Assembly (NCBI GenBank): GCA_048569615.1
Contig: JBLIRK010000041.1
Location: forward strand, 1 to 26,906
Direction of reading: 5' to 3'
Length of the DNA stretch: 26,906 bases
Source of the DNA: JAYEPK01 sp048569615
GTDB lineage: Archaea > Thermoplasmatota > Penumbrarchaeia > Penumbrarchaeales > Penumbrarchaeaceae
Notes under the pieces: generated by a model
What the model saw: the letters and a program-made list of their open reading frames with translations, nothing else
Database searches by the model: none
Told to the model about the DNA's origin: nothing
In this document: positions 23,701 through 26,906 of the stretch, in pieces
Layout of the letters: every line of letters begins with the position of its first letter
How positions within the stretch are numbered: position 1 is the stretch's first letter
Made by a program: the position numbers and the translations under genes

Positions 23701-24927
23701 GTCATACGTGAGGAGCGGCAACTCCTGGAGGGAAAGGTCATGATAATATCTGTCGGTGTCGTCCACCCTCATCAGCGAGTCCCAGGTCCTTCCTCCGTCG
23801 GAGGAGTTGATGTAGAAGATCTCACCCTCGTCCATGGTTTGCTGGGAAGGTACGGATCTCTGGAACACTACTCCCAAAGTCCCATCACCGAAGGCAGCCG
23901 TGTTGGGATACCAATCTTCCGAAACATCCGGTGTTACGGACACCCTCATATTTGTTGAAAATGTCTGACCCTTGTCCTCGCTCCTCGTGAACCAGATCTC
24001 ATCGTTCCCGGTCCTCTTGTCCCGCCAGGTCACGAATAGGTTCCCGGAATCATCCAACGCAGGGGAAGGCCATTGCCTTGAATTATACTGCTCATTATCA
24101 TCGGAGAGCATTATGTTGCCGCCGAATGTCTCTCCCCCGTCGAGGGAGACCGCCAGCCAAGGATGGTACTGGTTGCCATCACCCCTCCTGTCCTGCCATG
24201 TGACGTATACGTCATTCTCGTGCATGACGCATCTAACATAATCGTGCTCCCTGGCCCATAGTTCGTCATCGTTGATATACTGCATCTCCGACCAGGTAAC
24301 GCCGCCATCGTCCGAATAGGATGACCAGATGTTGTTGTATGCACCGGAATCCTTTCTATCCTGCCAAGCGACGAAGATGCGGTCGTTGGCACCTATGGCT
24401 ATATCGGGCAAAGAGGCATCCCAGTTCGGTTCCTTCTTCACGGGATCGATCCTCACGCTCCGTGAAAAATTCTCACCGTCCTCGGACCAGGCGATCCTGA
24501 TGTGCCTTGTCTGGGGCATGAAGTAGGTTTTATCCCTTTCATCGGCCCATACCGCATAGACCGTATTGTTGGAGGCAATAGCGATCTTGGGCGCATTCTG
24601 GGACGAGCGGTCATTGCTCACGTTCCCATCCCTAAGGCAATCGTCTATCCTGAAGGAGGAAGACCATGTCTTCCCCCCGTCATCCGAGTGTATAAGGTAA
24701 GGGTCCGGATAGTACATCTTAGTGCTTGTATATGCAATATAAATTCGGCCGTTGCCGTCCACCTCCATATCCCATGCCCTCTGATTGTACTCCCATTCGT
24801 CCCAGTTGACGTAAATATTGGCCGAGAAGATAGGCTTGCCGCCCTCTGCTTCTTTTATGATTGGCAATAGAACCGTAAGAAGCAGAGGTATAATGAGCAG
24901 CACCGCCAGTTTCTTCGTGTTCTTCAT
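20782..24927 (-). CDS. Asp-box beta-propeller surface protein with membrane anchor and acidic tail
   Basis: 1381 residues. A signal peptide (about 1-28, K-K-L-A-V-L-L-I-I-P) leads to a beta-propeller (about 35-430) with six Asp-box motifs of S-x-D-x-G-x-T-W type, the first S-D-D-G-G-K-T-W at 81-88. The recurrent A-W-Q-D-R-K, T-W-Q-D-R-R and T-W-R-D-K-R strands are also visible. This is the sialidase/BNR fold. I see no FRIP motif or clear catalytic arginine triad, so enzyme activity is not supported. Residues about 440-1215 are Ig/Fn3-like units with many sequons. A membrane helix (about 1231-1256) and a basic stop-transfer R-K-K-F-R-K-S-R-K precede a ~125-residue acidic cytoplasmic tail. The architecture parallels the beta-helix protein at 2454-6452. 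GGAGGT is 6 nt before the ATG. Confidence 0.85.
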   Translation of the reverse strand: MKNTKKLAVLLIIPLLLTVLLPIIKEAEGGKPIFSANIYVNWDEWEYNQRAWDMEVDGNGRIYIAYTSTKMYYPDPYLIHSDDGGKTWSSSFRIDDCLRDGNVSNDRSSQNAPKIAIASNNTVYAVWADERDKTYFMPQTRHIRIAWSEDGENFSRSVRIDPVKKEPNWDASLPDIAIGANDRIFVAWQDRKDSGAYNNIWSSYSDDGGVTWSEMQYINDDELWAREHDYVRCVMHENDVYVTWQDRRGDGNQYHPWLAVSLDGGETFGGNIMLSDDNEQYNSRQWPSPALDDSGNLFVTWRDKRTGNDEIWFTRSEDKGQTFSTNMRVSVTPDVSEDWYPNTAAFGDGTLGVVFQRSVPSQQTMDEGEIFYINSSDGGRTWDSLMRVDDTDRYYHDLSLQELPLLTYDNSGRALSTWTDQRNNYGRGWEVYFSSHSGPVDGPNLRPLLYDVEFWGPFEFNRNVGSSSVNITFSCNYSDQNNDIPIEGYPRVHLYKDIGGTEPILETPVVMSKEFVNDIDYMDGSRYLTAFQIPYQGQVYWRIEVVEERDDEPLFSPVMVGPLIDATPPKLTVIEPQEGMWYGSETVFCKVLVEDFEGGNVRSGSIKVRKSVNGLDNLEKGVKLANINMIDNDTYEAWGNIRLNPGQDNYVVYEAMDKVGNGPGLSLPVNIWVDPEPPFYTAIGPREEQVYEGVNCTIQWMDHLPGSITNSSGLNLSSVQYAYRTTSGPSSEWMEPDGFIELPNEVYQYYVNLEFPDEGVYNYIKWRAADNIGNYDETSEFRIKVNVPDNYAPVFVGKAYPKGVVSPTPHFFWDDAFDEEGDRLYYSVMILRHPGDLPLTPWITLGERTFYDVPDQEGLNPGYYVLRVNVTDKLGGYDLLDHIFRIMDKGTPPPQNIPPIGPYYLSNSSGFLFRMNSSVFSYLLFNDMKNLSAVFWENGEQIFEDAVLKLVAPLTYQIRYPEGAPDKGEMYFIILKYDVVNVSFEYGNISYDEARIYFNVYRENVVTWQSSPSSSEMDLDYMVRLGSRTYLGDIHEWTNIGNTTGLPKGMVEGLPIGLYSLQVMVTSQGNYSRVSEGMLKVNDYNLTYEAPGEFKAYRGVGRGFSFDLTNFATYSDNATVKLLGTLADDGWAYLDKSGSREAVFRLETQRLLTEPVPAEVFITIFPDSEVQKGSYNLSIMVQSEDKSDPIYIYNITINIGDKPRESFGEEVSDNIYKFLTDTFPFLKSIRQSLLVPLFLLFVLVVIVIISGAGIYIYRKKFRKSRKEDPYREQREVYKELYGIEPTDEQLKQMKETQGDDFFSDIPDIGTGKEKAETTKFDESFLETEGKKKSKEDVKEPEVKIEEGPLPPEKEEMDDEGGGTEPPESPFDDEGSLDPDRI

Positions 24928-24933
24928 GGGAAA

Positions 24934-24939
24934 ACCTCC
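24934..24939 (-). promoter_or_regulatory. Shine-Dalgarno site of the beta-propeller gene
   Basis: GGAGGT on the minus strand, 6 nt before the ATG at 24925-24927. A strong and well-spaced site that fixes the start. Confidence 0.65.
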
Positions 24940-24987
24940 AGGAAACCACTCGATATGCTGGACCGCTTTTTCTTCAAGGTTATATTA

Positions 24988-24997
24988 CTATTTATAC
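24988..24997 (-). promoter_or_regulatory. TATA box of the beta-propeller gene
   Basis: On the minus strand GTATAAATAG, close to the archaeal consensus. Transcription would begin near 24966, leaving a leader of about 39 nt with the GGAGGT site. A second AT-rich stretch (AATATAA, about 24980-24986) is adjacent. Confidence 0.55.
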
Positions 24998-25017
24998 AGT
25001 ACCCTAGTTGGAAGTAC

Positions 25018-25045
25018 AAAAAAAAAGGGGGCCATAAAGGCCCCC
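25018..25045 (-). terminator. Hairpin plus T-tract terminator
   Basis: On the minus strand GGGGGCC (25045-25039), loop TTTAT, GGCCCCC (25033-25027), then nine T (25026-25018). The stem is a perfect 7 bp of only G-C pairs. It lies 16 bp beyond the stop of the calcium-repeat protein gene, which it must serve. It also sits just upstream of the promoter of the next minus-strand gene, insulating it. Confidence 0.85.
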
Positions 25046-25061
25046 TGCAGCTTCTCCACCG

Positions 25062-26906
25062 TCAGTAAGCTATATACGGATAGCCGGTGAAAGCGTCGAA
25101 TGATTCTTCCACGTGGATGTTCTCTTCCGTATCCAGTATCATGTCCATGACCACGAACCCTGCCATCACACCCTCGGGCACCATGAAGTGGAACCTGACA
25201 GTATAGAAGGTCATGTCGGACCAGTACACCCAGATGTTGGTTCCCTGGAAGTGCAGGGCGGTCGGGTCCGGATAGTTTGAAACATTTATGAACGGCAGTC
25301 TGTAGCCGTCATGCCTCTGTCCCGTCGCCTCCACATAATATGGATCATCGGGACCCGGCCAAGGTCCGAAACCGGAGATCGTGAAGTCGGCAGGATTGAA
25401 CTCGTCGAATATCAACGGGTCCTCCGCCGGTGGTATATTCTCCGGATTAAGGTCGTCCAATCCAAGGGCGAACATCGGATATTGGGATTCCTCTGGATTG
25501 TAGATCCAGGCCCCTGTCATGGGATTGACGTCCACAACCCTTGGGATGCCGTCCCCGTCAACGTCGTCATCGATATCGTATGATACGTTCGCCGTGGGAC
25601 CTTCTCCCCAAACGGCCGGGTCAACATCGATGGATCCGTTATGGAAGGTAATGGAAACGTTCAGATAGTTGTAGAAGCCCCTCTGGAAGAACTCCGACAT
25701 CGGGTGGCCCTTCTCAATTCCTATCATGATCTCCATGACCAGGTCCATTCCCTTGTTCATTGTGGAGTCGATGATCCTGTAGGGGAAACCGTAGTAGTCG
25801 TGCATGAAGAATCCGTCGTTTCCAAGATTATTCATGGTCGGTGCAAAGAGTGAGGACACGGGGAACTGGTTGCCCGCACCGAAGGCGGGATAATACCATT
25901 CGAGACCGCCGCCGGGCTGCGGGTATCCGATCCTCCTGAGTGCTATTGCAGTGTCCAGCCTATCATCGGGGATGGTGGGTCTGGGGTCCCAGTTATCCTC
26001 CATCCTGTCGCCGTCGGTATCATCACCCGGGGGTTTTACACCCTGAATCTGCCAGGATGAAGGATCTGTATCGTACATGTTCCACCTGAGCAGTTTCGGG
26101 TCCGTTGTAGCCTTTCCCCTGTACTGCCAGCTGAGGCAGTCCGCATAGGTTACGAAGCCGTCGTATGTGGAAAGGGGCTGGTTCCAGTTGTAGAAAAGCT
26201 CTGCGAACTCCTCGGCGCTCATGGCCCTGCCATAAATATCCCAGAGGATGTACCATACGAGCCATGGGTTCATATTGTAGAGTACAACATTATAAGTCTG
26301 CAGAGGGAGGGATCCGAGCTCGTAGGACTTGGTGAACCAGTATTTCCACCAGGAATATCTGCCCTCGGTCCAGACAGAGAACCCCGAGGCCGGGTTGGAA
26401 AGGTCATGCTCGGTGTTGAACCTGTCGGGTATCCATCTGCCCTGACCCGTTTCGTTGGTGATCTGGTGGTAATTGTATTCCGACCTTGAATTCTTGTTGA
26501 TGGGGCCGGGCGCATAGGCCTGCGTCTCCTTATCGTCGGAGATATCATCGCCGTCCGTGTCATTGGTGTTCGGATTTATCCTGAACCTGTATGCGAGAAG
26601 GTATATGAGATAAGGGTCCGGATCGAAACCCTGGAGGAACTGGACTATCCAGGGCCAGAACCACATCACAAGGTCCTGCTCCTCTATGTTGAGGATGCCG
26701 TCGCCGTCATTGTCCTCCCACGGGTCCGGAAGGCCGTCATTATCGCTATCCGTAAGATGTCCGTCCGTGGAGTCAGAGCCGCCCATCTCGACACCGTCGA
26801 TCAGCATGTCGTTGTCGGTGTCCCAGTCGTTGGGATCGAGGGCCAGGGTGATCTCCATGGCGTCGTTGAGGCCGTCACCGTCGGTGTCGGGGTTGTTGAA
26901 GTCGGT
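25062..26906 (-). CDS. Large secreted protein with thrombospondin type 3-like calcium repeats, 5' end missing
   Basis: The open frame runs to the window edge, adding T-D-F-N-N-P-D-T-D-G-D-G-L-N-D-A before the first ATG at 26858, so that ATG is internal. 614 residues are visible. The N-terminal part has tandem Asp-rich loops of D-x-D-x-D-G-(L/I)-x-D type (D-T-D-G-D-G-L-N-D, D-S-D-N-D-G-L-P-D, D-N-D-G-D-G-I-L-N, later D-T-D-G-D-D-I-S-D and D-V-D-G-D-G-I-P). These are typical of calcium-binding thrombospondin type 3-like repeats in secreted proteins. The rest is rich in Trp, Tyr and Pro, with no family I recognise. No membrane helix is present at the C-terminus (it ends G-Y-P-Y-I-A-Y), unlike the two anchored neighbours, so it is probably released or bound non-covalently. 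It ends 16 bp before a strong terminator. Confidence 0.8.
   Translation of the reverse strand, partial: TDFNNPDTDGDGLNDAMEITLALDPNDWDTDNDMLIDGVEMGGSDSTDGHLTDSDNDGLPDPWEDNDGDGILNIEEQDLVMWFWPWIVQFLQGFDPDPYLIYLLAYRFRINPNTNDTDGDDISDDKETQAYAPGPINKNSRSEYNYHQITNETGQGRWIPDRFNTEHDLSNPASGFSVWTEGRYSWWKYWFTKSYELGSLPLQTYNVVLYNMNPWLVWYILWDIYGRAMSAEEFAELFYNWNQPLSTYDGFVTYADCLSWQYRGKATTDPKLLRWNMYDTDPSSWQIQGVKPPGDDTDGDRMEDNWDPRPTIPDDRLDTAIALRRIGYPQPGGGLEWYYPAFGAGNQFPVSSLFAPTMNNLGNDGFFMHDYYGFPYRIIDSTMNKGMDLVMEIMIGIEKGHPMSEFFQRGFYNYLNVSITFHNGSIDVDPAVWGEGPTANVSYDIDDDVDGDGIPRVVDVNPMTGAWIYNPEESQYPMFALGLDDLNPENIPPAEDPLIFDEFNPADFTISGFGPWPGPDDPYYVEATGQRHDGYRLPFINVSNYPDPTALHFQGTNIWVYWSDMTFYTVRFHFMVPEGVMAGFVVMDMILDTEENIHVEESFDAFTGYPYIAY

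Noticed and set aside
20782..24927. Active sialidase
   Set aside because: Asp-boxes mark the propeller fold only. I found no FRIP motif and no clear arginine triad, and Asp-boxes occur in many non-enzymatic surface proteins.
1..26906. Mobile element, integrase, CRISPR array, toxin-antitoxin or defence system
   Set aside because: No transposase or recombinase motif, no regularly spaced direct repeats, and no small paired toxin-antitoxin genes were seen. The tandem repeats in the large proteins are diverged protein domains rather than DNA repeats.

Overview
The window comes from an archaeon. It opens with the end of the small subunit of the archaea-only DNA polymerase D, carries an archaeal-type N-oligosaccharyltransferase (AglB/Stt3) and an archaeal Cro/C1-type regulator, and several genes start at an AUG about 26 bp after a TATA box, as leaderless archaeal genes do. 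The large secreted proteins with a C-terminal membrane anchor, the STT3 type and the balanced base composition suggest a euryarchaeon, most likely Thermoplasmatota. That placement is inference, since no marker gene settles it.

Layout. (1) 1-2394, housekeeping edge: the 3' end of the PolD small subunit (+), convergent and overlapping with ornithine carbamoyltransferase argF (-). A divergent 287-bp intergenic region packed with dyads, possibly containing a small structured RNA, follows. Then comes a COG1395-type HTH regulator (+). (2) 2454-7484: a 1332-residue surface protein (beta-helix, eight Ig-like units, one membrane helix, acidic cytoplasmic tail) and a YitT-type membrane protein. (3) 7558-10909: a tightly coupled three-gene operon (DUF1616 protein, DUF58 protein, small polytopic protein) with a leaderless first gene and Shine-Dalgarno-led, stop-start-overlapping followers. 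(4) 11006-18646: a 2546-residue AglB with all catalytic motifs and a roughly 1500-residue modular extracytoplasmic extension plus a second membrane anchor. This is the standout of the window. (5) 18659-26906, minus strand: a divergent DHH-family phosphoesterase, a 1381-residue Asp-box beta-propeller surface protein with a membrane anchor and acidic tail, a hairpin-plus-T-tract terminator, and the 3' part of a large secreted protein with calcium-binding repeats.

How the parts fit. The centre of the window is a cell-surface locus: a protein N-glycosylation enzyme with an outsized ectodomain, sequon-rich secreted or anchored proteins that are plausible glycosylation substrates, and a DUF1616/DUF58 membrane operon of unknown role. 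Functional coupling among these is inferred from proximity only. There is no mobile element, CRISPR array, rRNA or recognisable tRNA. No gene-free stretch exceeds 300 bp; the longest is 1145-1431 and is described in its own entries. Several starts were moved from the longest reading frame on the basis of Shine-Dalgarno and overlap evidence.
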